From assembly GCA_050945855.1 (NCBI GenBank), contig JBMNTS010000009.1, forward strand, positions 1 through 55,569: a stretch of 55,569 nt of DNA, given 5' to 3'. Below the pieces are notes generated by a model, which ran no database searches, was not told the origin of the DNA, and was given only the letters and a program-made list of their open reading frames with translations. This DNA is from CAYSNP01 sp050945855 (GTDB lineage Bacteria > Bacillota > Clostridia > Christensenellales > DTU072). This document shows positions 40,887 to 49,990 of the stretch, one piece after another. Each line of letters opens with the position of its first letter. Within the stretch, counting starts at the first letter, position 1. The translations under genes were made by a program, and so were the position numbers.

Positions 40887-43508
40887 TTGCGCCTTCCGTC
40901 ATATCTTTTAGTTGCGCAAGCAGGGAGATTGCCTCAATGGGAGTAATATCCGCAGGATTTATCTTCCCAAGCGCTTTGAGCAGATTATCCAGCATAATAT
41001 TCTTGGCGTCGCTGTAATCGGCGACGTTATTTTCTGAGTTTTCGTCCGCGTTTTTCAGCTTTTCTCTGAGGTTGCCGCTATACTCATGGGAAGATAACAA
41101 AGAGAGCATAATCGCCTTTGCTCTTTTAATTATGGGTTTCTTCACTCCCGCAAGCCCCGCTACTTCAATGCCGAAGCTTTTATTGGTGCCGCCTCTCTTG
41201 ATTTTATACAGGAAAACGATTTTTTCGTTTTCTTCTTTAACCAAAATGCGAAAGTTCTTAACGTGCGGCGCAAAGTTTTCCATTTCCGTAAGTTCGTGAA
41301 AATGCGTTGCAAGAAGTGTTTTCGCCTTGATATTGTCCGTTATGTACTCCATAATAGCCCACGCTATGGAAAGCCCGTCTATGGTGCTTGTGCCCGCCCT
41401 ATTTCGTCCAAGATCAGCAAGCTGTTTTCCGTCGCGTTGTTTAATATGTTTGCTACCTCTATCATTTCAAGCATAAAGGTGCTTTGACCTTGAGTAAGGT
41501 TGTCCCCTGCGCCCACTCTGGTAAATATTTTATCCGTCAGCGCGATTTCCGCTTTATCGGCGGGCACAAAACATCCGATATGCGCCATCAAAGTAATTAG
41601 GGCGACCTGTCGCATATACGTGCTTTTGCCTGCCATATTGGGACCGGTAATAATATGCGTCCTGTCCTCATTGTCTATGTAGGTATCATTGCCGATAAAC
41701 TCGTTTTGCCCCAGCAAGGCCTCAATGACAGGGTGCCTTCCGTTTTTGATATTGATGGCATTCACCTTTTTATTTATTATGGGACGGGTATAATTGTTTT
41801 TTACGCTTACCTCGGCAAATGAGCATAGCATATCCACATTGGCGATTATTCTTGCGTTTTGCTGCAACGGACCGATATACTCTTTTAAAGAGTCGGTCAG
41901 ATTGGCATATAGCTCCTGCTCTAAGGCAACCGCTTTTTCGCTTGCGCCTAAGATTTTTTCCTCAACCGCTTTAAGCTCATCTGTTATAAAGCGTTCCCCC
42001 GTGGATAAAGTCTGCTTTCTGTGATAAGAATATGGGGCAAGCGAAAGCTGAGAATTGGGCAGTTCGATGTAATACCCAAACACCCTATTATAACCAATTT
42101 TTAATAATTTAATACCCGTGCGCGCTTTTTCGTTGGCTTCGTATTCCGCTATCCATTGTTTGCCTTTGTTTTGCGCGTCACGATAACTGTCCAACAGTTC
42201 GTTGTAACCCGCGGCGATAAAACCGCCGTCTTTGAGTTGCGCGGGCGGATTTTCCGCAATAGCCGCAAAAAGTTCCTTGCACACGTCTTCCAAGGGCTGC
42301 AAGCCTGCGGCGAATGTGCTAAGCAAGCTGCTGCGGAAGGAGGAAAGCAACCCTTTGATTTTGGGAATCTGGTCAAGAGATACGGCGATGGAAATACAAT
42401 CCCTGGGTTTAAGGGAGCCCAGCGCGATTTTTGATGCGAGCCTCTCTATATCCTTGATTTGCTTAAGGTAAAAGGTTAATTCTTCCCTAAGCTGCGCATA
42501 GGCGATAAGCTCCTGTACCGCATCCAGGCGTTCGTTAATTTTTTGCGGACTCTGCAAAGGCTCCTCAATCGCTTTTTTCAATTCTCTTGCGCCCATATTT
42601 GTGCAAGTATGGTCAAGTACCCATAGCAAGGTGCCGCGATTGTCCTCCCTGTAAACGGAACGGGTGAGCTCCAGATTTCTTTTGCAATTATAATCCAGAA
42701 GCATAAAATCGCTTTGATTGACATAAAGGATATTCTTAATATGTCCTAACGCCGTTTTTTGGGTGGTGTATATGTACTCGATAAGCGCGCCCGAAGCGCA
42801 TACCGAATAACGCTTCTTATCCAGACCGAACACTTTCACGTCATAAACGCCGGTATGAGTCAGCACGGCCTTTTGGGCGGTGTCAAAGTCAAAGGACAAA
42901 TCATTGAAATGCTGGAAAAATACGCTTTTGTTTCCGTTAAAGATATTGATTTTGTTCCTGTTGTCCGCAAATGCGGTGTTGCCGATAATTTCGCTGGGGG
43001 CTATTCTCAGCAAATGCTGTTCTATGGCATTAAGATCTTTGCCTTTTTGCTCAAAAACCTTGAATTCCCCGGTGGAAATGTCACACCACGCTATGGAAAA
43101 AGCGTTGTCCGCAAGATATACGCACGCAAGGTAATTGTTAGCGTTTTCCTCTAGCATGCTTTCTTCCGTCAGAGTGCCGGCTGTGATTACTTTTATTACA
43201 TCCCTTTCCACCAGACCTTTTTGGTCGCCGGGATTGGTAAGCTGTTCGCAAATGGCCACCTTCTGCCCCGCCTTGATTAATTTGGCTATATATCCTTCCA
43301 CGGCGTGATAAGGTACTCCGCACATCGGCGCCCGCTCACTCAGACCGCAATCCCTGCCTGTTAAGGTCAGATCCAGTATTTCCGAAGCCAAAATAGCGTC
43401 GTCAAAAAACATTTCATAAAAATCCCCCAACCTGTAAAAAATAATGGTATCGGGATATTTTTCTTTCAGCTGTTTGTAGTGCGTCATCATCGGTGAAAGT
43501 TTATCCAT
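40879..43508 (-). pseudogene. mutS: DNA mismatch repair protein MutS, interrupted by a one-base frameshift
   Basis: About 876 residues when both frames are joined. The N-terminal part (41379-43508) has the mismatch-reading FYRLGDFYEMFF, the core block NRVFGYYIELPNSQ and Walker A GPNMAGKSTYMRQ. Walker B LLILDEIGR is followed by a frame shift and an early stop. The other frame resumes with GTSTIDGLSIAWAIMEY and continues through THFHELTEME to the end. The cause is one missing G (minus strand) in the GGGCGGGG tract at 41393-41399. It may be a sequencing or assembly error or a real mutator lesion. The overlaps with miaB (8 nt) and mutL (8 nt) are otherwise intact. Confidence 0.88.
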
Positions 43509-44820
43509 TCGCTATCCTCCCCCACAAGGACGCGGATTTCGCATTGGTGATTTCCACATCGCAAAACTGCCCTATTCTATCCTTTGCGCCCTTTATATTT
43601 ACCAATCTTCCGCTGTCCTCTCTTCCGCAAACCGTATCTTCTTCCCTTCCGCTTACATCCTCAACAAGCACCCGCACGGTTTTGCCCACAAAGAGCCTGC
43701 TTTGCTCCGCCGTAATCTCATTTTGCAACTTGATAAGCTGTTCTATCCTTTCCGTTTTTACGGTTTCCGGCACCTGCTTATCCATTTTGTCAGCCGCCGT
43801 GCCTTTGCGCCTGCTGTATTTGAAGGTAAAAGCGGAACTGAAGCGCACTTGCCTTACCAAATCCAGAGTATCTACAAAATCCTGCTCCTCTTCGCCGGGA
43901 AACCCTACCATAATATCCGTGGATATGCCCGCTTGAGGCATTTTTTCCCGTATCAGGTCAATCAGAGAAAGGTAATGCTCCCTGGTATACTTCCTGTTCA
44001 TTTTTTTAAGTATATTATTGCTGCCAGATTGTATGGGAAGATGTATATATTTGCATATCTTGTCGTATGAGGCGATAATATCCGCAACTTTTTGGGAAAA
44101 ATCCTTAGGGTGAGAGGTCATAAACCTTATCCTGAAATCGCCCTCCAGACTTGCCACGCGCTCCAGCAACCCTGCAAAATCCACGCCGTTATGAAAATAC
44201 GAATTGACGTTTTGACCCAGCAGTGTAATTTCCTTGTAACCCTGAGATATAAGACTTTCCGCTTCTTTTAATATAACCGATGCTTCCCTGCTTCTCTCTC
44301 TTCCTCTGACGTAAGGCACTATGCAATAGGAGCAAAAATTATCGCACCCGTAAGTGATATCCAGCCATGCGTTTGCGCCGCCGCTGCGCGCAAGAGGATA
44401 ACCCTCTTCGATAACGGGCATCTCTTCCGTCATCCGGGAATGGAAATTGCCGCCCTTATTTATTATAGCATCCACCGCGTCGCTGAAAGCGCGCACACTG
44501 CCCGTACCTAAAACTATATCAATAAACGGATAAGTTTCGCTCAACAACTTGTTGATTTCGGGCTGCTGGCTCATGCACCCCACCACGGCAAGTATAAGGT
44601 CGGGTTTTTTTTCTTTCTTTTGCCTGTATGCCAATATGTTCCCAAGCGCTTTTCTTTCCGCCGTATGGCGTATGCAACAGGTATTAAAAACGATTATATC
44701 CGCCTGAGCGTCGCCGCCTGTCGCCTTAAAGCCTTTTTGCTCAAGCACGCCCGCCAGTTTTTCCGAATCGTGCACGTTCATCTGACAGCCGAAAGTGATA
44801 ATTTTATAAAACTTATCCAT
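43501..44820 (-). CDS. miaB: tRNA-2-methylthio-N6-dimethylallyladenosine synthase
   Basis: A radical SAM methylthiotransferase of 439 residues that adds the 2-methylthio group to i6A37 of tRNA. The N-terminal MTTase domain has cluster ligands C12, C48 and C82. The radical SAM triad is C159, C163 and C166 (YGCDNFCSYCIVPYVRGRE), which marks MiaB. A C-terminal TRAM domain closes the protein (about 370-437). It is first in the operon with mutS, mutL and miaA. There is no Shine-Dalgarno sequence; the -10 box ends 7 nt before the ATG, so a leaderless mRNA is likely. Confidence 0.96.
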   Translation of the reverse strand: MDKFYKIITFGCQMNVHDSEKLAGVLEQKGFKATGGDAQADIIVFNTCCIRHTAERKALGNILAYRQKKEKKPDLILAVVGCMSQQPEINKLLSETYPFIDIVLGTGSVRAFSDAVDAIINKGGNFHSRMTEEMPVIEEGYPLARSGGANAWLDITYGCDNFCSYCIVPYVRGRERSREASVILKEAESLISQGYKEITLLGQNVNSYFHNGVDFAGLLERVASLEGDFRIRFMTSHPKDFSQKVADIIASYDKICKYIHLPIQSGSNNILKKMNRKYTREHYLSLIDLIREKMPQAGISTDIMVGFPGEEEQDFVDTLDLVRQVRFSSAFTFKYSRRKGTAADKMDKQVPETVKTERIEQLIKLQNEITAEQSRLFVGKTVRVLVEDVSGREEDTVCGREDSGRLVNIKGAKDRIGQFCDVEITNAKSASLWGRIANG

Positions 44821-44827
44821 ATAAGTA

Positions 44828-44857
44828 ATTATATACTACACATTAAGACCAATTCAA
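44828..44857 (-). promoter_or_regulatory. Promoter of miaB-mutS-mutL-miaA-ynbB
   Basis: On the minus strand TTGAAT (44852-44857), 18 nt, then TATAAT (44828-44833). The ATG at 44820 follows 7 nt after the -10 box. Confidence 0.65.
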
Positions 44858-44891
44858 GCGGATATATGGTTTTATGCAAAATTATTACATA

Positions 44892-44919
44892 TTACGTCAT
44901 TCTCATTCAATACTATAAT
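44892..44919 (+). promoter_or_regulatory. Promoter-like element upstream of the penicillin-binding protein gene
   Basis: TTACGT (44892-44897), 16 nt, then TATAAT (44914-44919), only 2 nt before the ATG at 44922. Taken literally, the start point would fall inside the coding region. An overlapping TACTAT (44911-44916) would give a leaderless start but has no clear -35. Confidence 0.35.
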
Positions 44920-44921
44920 AG

Positions 44922-47225
44922 ATGAAGCAGCATTACGATTCAAGCCGCCGTAAAAATAACGCCAAGCTGATAATTTCTATCGTACTTATATTGCTGATTT
45001 TTGCAGGCGGCGCAAATGTGTTTTCCGTTTATTACAGCTCCCAACTGGATGACTCCAAAATCGTATCCCCCAGCGCCAAACTAAAAATAATTGATGCCGA
45101 AGGGTCGGAGTTATTATACCGTTCCAGCTTAAACGAATATGTAAAATACGACCAGATCAGCCCCAATATTATTAACGCTTTTGTCGCTGTGGAGGACAAA
45201 AGGTTTTTTAAGCATAAGGGATTGGACTACTACCGCATCGGAGGCGCGATAGTCCACAACATAAAGGCGAAAAGACTTAAAGAAGGCGCGTCCACCATTT
45301 CGCAGCAGCTTGCAAAAAACACGCAGCTGTCGAACGAAAAAACATTTGAACGCAAAATAAGGGAAATGCGCATTACCCGTCAGATCGAAAAAAAATATTC
45401 CAAGGAAAGCATTCTTGAAATGTACCTTAACGCCATTTATTTCGGCAACGGCATTTACGGCATAGGCAAGGCGTGCAAAACCATTTTCGCCAAGCCTGCA
45501 AGGGACATCACTCTGCCCGAAGCTGCGATGCTGGCGGGGATAGTACGAAGCCCCGGCAGAAATTCTCCCTTAAATAACATAGAAAACGCCGAAAAACGCA
45601 AAAATTTCGCGCTGAGTGTAATGATGGAAAATCAATTTATAAGCAAGACCGAGTACGAACAGGCAAAGAATTACGTGTATAGCAAACCTGTACTGCCCGA
45701 GGAACAGCGTTACGACAAAAAATATGCCTATTGCGCTATTTCCGAAGCGGCTAAAATACTTGGAATTACAGAAAAGGAGCTAATTGAGAATAATTATACC
45801 ATTCAGACATATATGGATAATAGCCTGCAGGAAGCTACGGACAGGGCTATAGCAAGCCAGATATTAAAAAGGGCAGATGCAAGCGGCGAAATCCCTACCT
45901 GTATTTTGGTGGTGGACAATTTGACTTTGGGAGTAACGGCTTTCAGCGCGAACTTTGACTATAATATATTTTTGCTGACAAGGCAGCCCGGCAGTTGTAT
46001 TAAGCCTTTTATATCTTATATTCCCGCCCTGGAAAAAGGCGTTATAACTCCCGCCAGTCCCGTCGTGGACGAGCCCCGCTCTTACAACGGATACGCGCCT
46101 AAAAATTACCGCGATTCCTATTACGGAGAAACGGATATAGAAACGGCCGTCGCAAAGTCCTTAAACTCTGTGCCCGTGGAGTTGGCATCCGGGCTTGGAC
46201 TGGATTACTGCAAAGAAAAGGCAAGCGCAATGGGTTTGAGTTTTTCCGGAGGGGATAACAATTTGTCCCTTGCGCTGGGCGGTATGGAATACGGCGTTAC
46301 GCCTTTGCAGTTAAGCGAAGCTTACGCCGCAATAGCGCGTATGGGCAATAAAGGCAATGCCGCATTTGTTCAAAAGATATACGGACCGAATAATGAATTG
46401 GTTTACACCAACGACAGCATAAGCCGTCAGGTAATATCCCCCTCCAGCGCGTACTTAATGACAGAAATGCTGAAACAGACTACCGAGCGCGGCACCGCCA
46501 GAAAACTTTCCGCTCTTGGCTATCCGATAGCCTCAAAAACGGGAACGGTGGGTTATGAAAAATCCGAGTTAAACAGCGATGCGTGGTGTTTGTCCTATAC
46601 CGGAGAACATACGGTATGCGTATGGAGCGGAAACTTAACTCAAAAGAAAGAGGAAAGACTGCCCAAAGATTACACGGGCGGCTCCATGCCTGCTCTTATC
46701 AGCAGATTTGTATATGAGAATCTTTATAAACAAAGCAAGCCCAAAGATTTTGAGCCTCCGGAGGATGTGGTTAAGCTGGATATAGACTTGAAAGCCAGAG
46801 AAGAACAACAGCAATTATATCTGGCCTGCCCGTTTACTCCTCCTGCATCCGTTAAGTCATATTATTTCAGCATATATAACGCCCCTTCGGAATACTCGAA
46901 TATATATGACGTAATTCTGCCTCCCGATTTTGCAGTCGGCTTTATTGAGGGCGCGCCCAGAATCACCTTTACGGCAAGCGCAAATCAGTCTTACCAAATA
47001 GTAAAAGAATATTTAGACTCGAAAACGATTGTGGATGAGATTGCAGGCTTTGAAGGCTTGTACGAATTTTATGATGAGGACAATACGGATACCGGATTAA
47101 TCCGCTATCGGCTGATAGTGCAGAATGAGTATGGAGGAAGCGCGGAAAGCGCGGCGCAGAGCGTGCTGATCAGCGGTTATGAGCACAGATTTCCGTTTGA
47201 ACGTTTTCGATGGCGTCTGCAATAA
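44922..47225 (+). CDS. Class A penicillin-binding protein (transglycosylase/transpeptidase)
   Basis: A bifunctional peptidoglycan synthase of 767 residues. A short basic N-terminus and one transmembrane helix (about 16-37) anchor it. The GT51 domain (about 55-230) has catalytic E91 in VAVEDKRFFKHKG and GASTISQQLAKN. The transpeptidase domain (about 290-600) has S358-x-x-K361 (GSCIKPF), S413-x-N415 and K539-T-G541. A C-terminal extension of about 130 residues has no recognised motif. It is the only plus-strand protein gene right of 33.6 kb, divergent from miaB and convergent with thiI. Its last 56 bp overlap the 3' end of thiI. No Shine-Dalgarno sequence is present. Confidence 0.93.
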   Translation: MKQHYDSSRRKNNAKLIISIVLILLIFAGGANVFSVYYSSQLDDSKIVSPSAKLKIIDAEGSELLYRSSLNEYVKYDQISPNIINAFVAVEDKRFFKHKGLDYYRIGGAIVHNIKAKRLKEGASTISQQLAKNTQLSNEKTFERKIREMRITRQIEKKYSKESILEMYLNAIYFGNGIYGIGKACKTIFAKPARDITLPEAAMLAGIVRSPGRNSPLNNIENAEKRKNFALSVMMENQFISKTEYEQAKNYVYSKPVLPEEQRYDKKYAYCAISEAAKILGITEKELIENNYTIQTYMDNSLQEATDRAIASQILKRADASGEIPTCILVVDNLTLGVTAFSANFDYNIFLLTRQPGSCIKPFISYIPALEKGVITPASPVVDEPRSYNGYAPKNYRDSYYGETDIETAVAKSLNSVPVELASGLGLDYCKEKASAMGLSFSGGDNNLSLALGGMEYGVTPLQLSEAYAAIARMGNKGNAAFVQKIYGPNNELVYTNDSISRQVISPSSAYLMTEMLKQTTERGTARKLSALGYPIASKTGTVGYEKSELNSDAWCLSYTGEHTVCVWSGNLTQKKEERLPKDYTGGSMPALISRFVYENLYKQSKPKDFEPPEDVVKLDIDLKAREEQQQLYLACPFTPPASVKSYYFSIYNAPSEYSNIYDVILPPDFAVGFIEGAPRITFTASANQSYQIVKEYLDSKTIVDEIAGFEGLYEFYDEDNTDTGLIRYRLIVQNEYGGSAESAAQSVLISGYEHRFPFERFRWRLQ

Positions 47226-48333
47226 GAGAGTCTATATCAAGTTTGGCTTCAGCCTCTTCAATCAGTGACAATTTGGGCTTTATAACCGGATTTTTCGGCA
47301 GAAACACAGTGCAGCAATCTTCGTAAGGCAGTATGCTGGTTTCAAAAGTATTTATTCTTTTCGCGATATCAATAATTTCGTTTTTATCAAAACCAATAAG
47401 CGGGCGGAATACCGGCAGCGTGGCTACGGCGTTGGTAGCCGTCAGGCTTTCCATAGTCTGTGAGGCAACCTGCCCCAGGCTTTCTCCTGTTATCAGCGCG
47501 CCTGCTCCGTTATCCTGAGCGATGCGGCAGGCTATCCTTACCATAAACCGCCTCATAATGGTTATCATATATTCGGCGGGGCAATATTGATGTATTGCCT
47601 GCTGTATTTCGGTAAAAGGTATTATATGTACCTTAACGGGCAAGGTGTATCTGCTTATTATTTTAGCCAAATCCAGCACCTTTTGTTTGGCAAGCTCGCT
47701 GGTATAAGGAAAGCTGTGGAAATGCACCGCCTGAATACTCATGCCCCGCTTTGCCATCAGCATACCCGCTACCGGAGAATCTATTCCGCCGGAAAGCAGC
47801 AGCATTCCTTTACCCGAACAGCCCACGGGAAGTCCGCCCGCGGCGGGGATATCCTCTTTATATATATAAGAATATCCGTTTTCGCGTATATCTACCTTGA
47901 CCTCAAAATCAAAGTCAAACAAATCTACTTTCAGCCGCTCATTTTTTGAAAGCATAAACGCTCCGATTTGCGCGGCGATATCCGTGGAGCGTGCCGTTAC
48001 TTTAGGGTCCGCCCTGTTTACGGATACTCTGAACTTGCCTTGGGCGGGAAAGTCATTAAGGCAGGCTTGTTTAAGCGCTTCCATATCAGTAGGCACCTTG
48101 ACGGCTTTGCTCATGCTATGGATCCCAAATACGCATTTTAGGGCGTCTACAATCTTATCTTCTTCCTTTGCATTGTATTCCTCAATATAAATGCGGCTTT
48201 GCGTTTTAACAATCAGGCAGTCAAAACTTTCCAATGCTTTTTCTATGTTTTTTTGCAATAGCGATTGGAAATAATGCCTGTTGGCGCCTTTTAGAAATAA
48301 TTCTCCGTAACGTATAATGATATTCTTTTGCAT
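47170..48333 (-). CDS. thiI: tRNA 4-thiouridine synthetase ThiI (no rhodanese domain)
   Basis: A 387-residue enzyme that activates U8 of tRNA for sulfur insertion. The N-terminal ferredoxin-like domain and THUMP domain (about 60-165) are followed by the PP-loop LLLLSGGIDSPVAG near 180. ALITGESLGQVASQTMESL and LPYEDCCTVFLP match ThiI. It lacks the C-terminal rhodanese domain of E. coli ThiI. In such short forms a dedicated cysteine desulfurase supplies sulfur directly, and one is encoded immediately upstream, overlapping by 1 nt. GGGAGA precedes the ATG. Confidence 0.95.
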   Translation of the reverse strand: MQKNIIIRYGELFLKGANRHYFQSLLQKNIEKALESFDCLIVKTQSRIYIEEYNAKEEDKIVDALKCVFGIHSMSKAVKVPTDMEALKQACLNDFPAQGKFRVSVNRADPKVTARSTDIAAQIGAFMLSKNERLKVDLFDFDFEVKVDIRENGYSYIYKEDIPAAGGLPVGCSGKGMLLLSGGIDSPVAGMLMAKRGMSIQAVHFHSFPYTSELAKQKVLDLAKIISRYTLPVKVHIIPFTEIQQAIHQYCPAEYMITIMRRFMVRIACRIAQDNGAGALITGESLGQVASQTMESLTATNAVATLPVFRPLIGFDKNEIIDIAKRINTFETSILPYEDCCTVFLPKNPVIKPKLSLIEEAEAKLDIDSLIADAIENVQTEICAHNR

Positions 48334-49469
48334 TATTTTCTCCCGGGCGTCTTAGCCAACTGTGAATAAACCTTATCAAAAGCGCTTAAGAACTCCCTTG
48401 CCTCGTCCTTGGTGTTGTATCTGCCGAAACTGAGGCGCAATATCCCGTCCCTGTAATCGGGACGCAGTCTGAGCGCTTGCGGTATCCTGTGCGTCTGCTT
48501 GGAAGAAGAGCAGGCGCTCCCCGTCCCTACCAGTATGCCGCATTTGCTCAAAGCGTGCAGCATTACCTCTCCCCTGACTTTATTTGATGCAAATGTCAGT
48601 ATATTGGGCGCACAATCCTTATCCGATATCAGACGAATTCCGGAGTCCGTTTCCAAAATCCCTGTCCTGATAATTTCGTTAATGGCAACAATATTTTCCC
48701 TTACTTGTTCCCGTTCCGCATGCGCCAGTTCCAAAGCAAGCGCAAAAGCGGCTATACCCGCCACGTTCTGTGTGGACGGCCTTATGCCGTATTCCTGCCC
48801 GCCGCCGTACATAATATTAAATATTCTTACGCCTTCTTTTACAAATAAAGCCCCTATTCCCTTGGGAGCGTTGATTTTATGCGCGCTGAGGGAATATAAG
48901 TCTACGCCTAAACTATCCAAATCAATATTCAGTTTGCCCAAAGCCTGCACGCCGTCGCTATGCACGAAAATATTCTTATTTTTGCGCTTTACTTCTCTTG
49001 CGATTTGCCCTATATCGTTGATTGCTCCCGTCTCGTTGCATACGTGCATTACCGAAACCAGCGCGGTGTTATCGTCAATCAAAGCCAATATGCTCTCTAT
49101 ATCCGCTCTGCCGCTGCCGTCGCAAGCGCAAAAACGCACTTCATACCCCGATTGCTTAAGATAATTTGCCGTTTGATACACCGCGGCGTGCTCCACGGGA
49201 GAAAAAATAAAGTTGGCGGCTCTTGGATACCGCAAACCCAGAATGGCAAGATTATCGCTTTCCGTACCGCCCGAAGTAAAAATCAGCCGCCCACGTCCGG
49301 ACAGCGCGGCCAGTATACTCTCCTTACGCTCTTTAATATCCTGCGCTACCTTGACGCCCGGCGTGTACAAGGTGGACGGATTAAAGTAATCGGTAAAACA
49401 GTATTGTTCTATTACCTTTGCGCATTCCTCGCGCGCTCTTGTGGTGCTGGCGTTGTCAAAGAAAATCAT
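48333..49469 (-). CDS. Cysteine desulfurase (NifS/IscS family, ThiI partner)
   Basis: A 378-residue PLP enzyme that takes sulfur from cysteine to form an enzyme persulfide. FDNASTTR opens the protein. SGGTESDNLAI, the PLP Lys K198 in SAHKINAPKGIG and the persulfide Cys C320 in GTGSACSSSK are all present. Overlap with thiI (TAATG) points to a role in tRNA 4-thiouridine synthesis, as for the B. subtilis NifZ-ThiI pair. It overlaps the upstream membrane-protein gene by 4 nt. Confidence 0.94.
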   Translation of the reverse strand: MIFFDNASTTRAREECAKVIEQYCFTDYFNPSTLYTPGVKVAQDIKERKESILAALSGRGRLIFTSGGTESDNLAILGLRYPRAANFIFSPVEHAAVYQTANYLKQSGYEVRFCACDGSGRADIESILALIDDNTALVSVMHVCNETGAINDIGQIAREVKRKNKNIFVHSDGVQALGKLNIDLDSLGVDLYSLSAHKINAPKGIGALFVKEGVRIFNIMYGGGQEYGIRPSTQNVAGIAAFALALELAHAEREQVRENIVAINEIIRTGILETDSGIRLISDKDCAPNILTFASNKVRGEVMLHALSKCGILVGTGSACSSSKQTHRIPQALRLRPDYRDGILRLSFGRYNTKDEAREFLSAFDKVYSQLAKTPGRK

Positions 49470-49990
49470 CTCTTACCCTTTTTGCCGGTAGCTGTCTCTG
49501 CTTCCTGCTCCATAATCTCCACTATTTTGCTGTACAAATATTTATCAGCGGTAATTATCGCGTCCTGCTCGCCTTTGACTTTAAGGCGAAGTATAAATTC
49601 CAGATGCATATCCTTACCTACTCCCACTCTGACGTCCTTTTGGGGGACATTTTCCAAAGCTATCTGCTCGCAGGCAGTTACCTTGGTAAGGTCTATCTTA
49701 AACAATTCCTTAAACTTGAAGGCATTGACGGTTTTTACGACCTTTAAGTTATTGCCATACAAAATGTAATCAAAACTGAAATTAAACTGCCATTTTAAAT
49801 GATTGATAACCATGGAAAGTATAAACACGCCCAATGCCGCGAAAAACACTGCCCACCCCTTAAAAAGGGAGATGAGCGCCAACAGCAAGGACAGAATCTT
49901 TAAAACGGGTGAACTTCTATGAAGTATATTGAAATATTTCAGGTTGCTGTTTTTTATGGAAAGCCCATAATTTTTATCTAAACTTGACAA
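49466..49990 (-). CDS. Unknown membrane protein with two N-terminal helices
   Basis: A 174-residue protein of no recognised family. Hydrophobic segments at about 30-45 (VLKILSLLLALISLFKG) and 47-62 form a likely hairpin in the membrane. A soluble C-terminal half (about 70-160) has alternating beta-like stretches such as FDYILYGNNLKVVKTV and MHLEFILRLKV, in the style of bacterial PH-like domains, though I cannot confirm that. The tail is basic (GKKGKR). The start is TTG 49990 after GGGGGG, 17 nt inside mutS2; no in-frame ATG lies nearby. Overlaps on both sides place it in the mutS2-desulfurase-thiI transcript. Confidence 0.7.
   Translation of the reverse strand: MSSLDKNYGLSIKNSNLKYFNILHRSSPVLKILSLLLALISLFKGWAVFFAALGVFILSMVINHLKWQFNFSFDYILYGNNLKVVKTVNAFKFKELFKIDLTKVTACEQIALENVPQKDVRVGVGKDMHLEFILRLKVKGEQDAIITADKYLYSKIVEIMEQEAETATGKKGKR

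Noticed and set aside
40879..41352. Independent small gene of 157 codons
   Set aside because: It is the C-terminal part of MutS in the shifted frame, not a separate gene.
48499..49769. Plus-strand open frames of 221 and 269 codons
   Set aside because: Opposite the cysteine desulfurase and its upstream neighbour, both well supported; no motifs.
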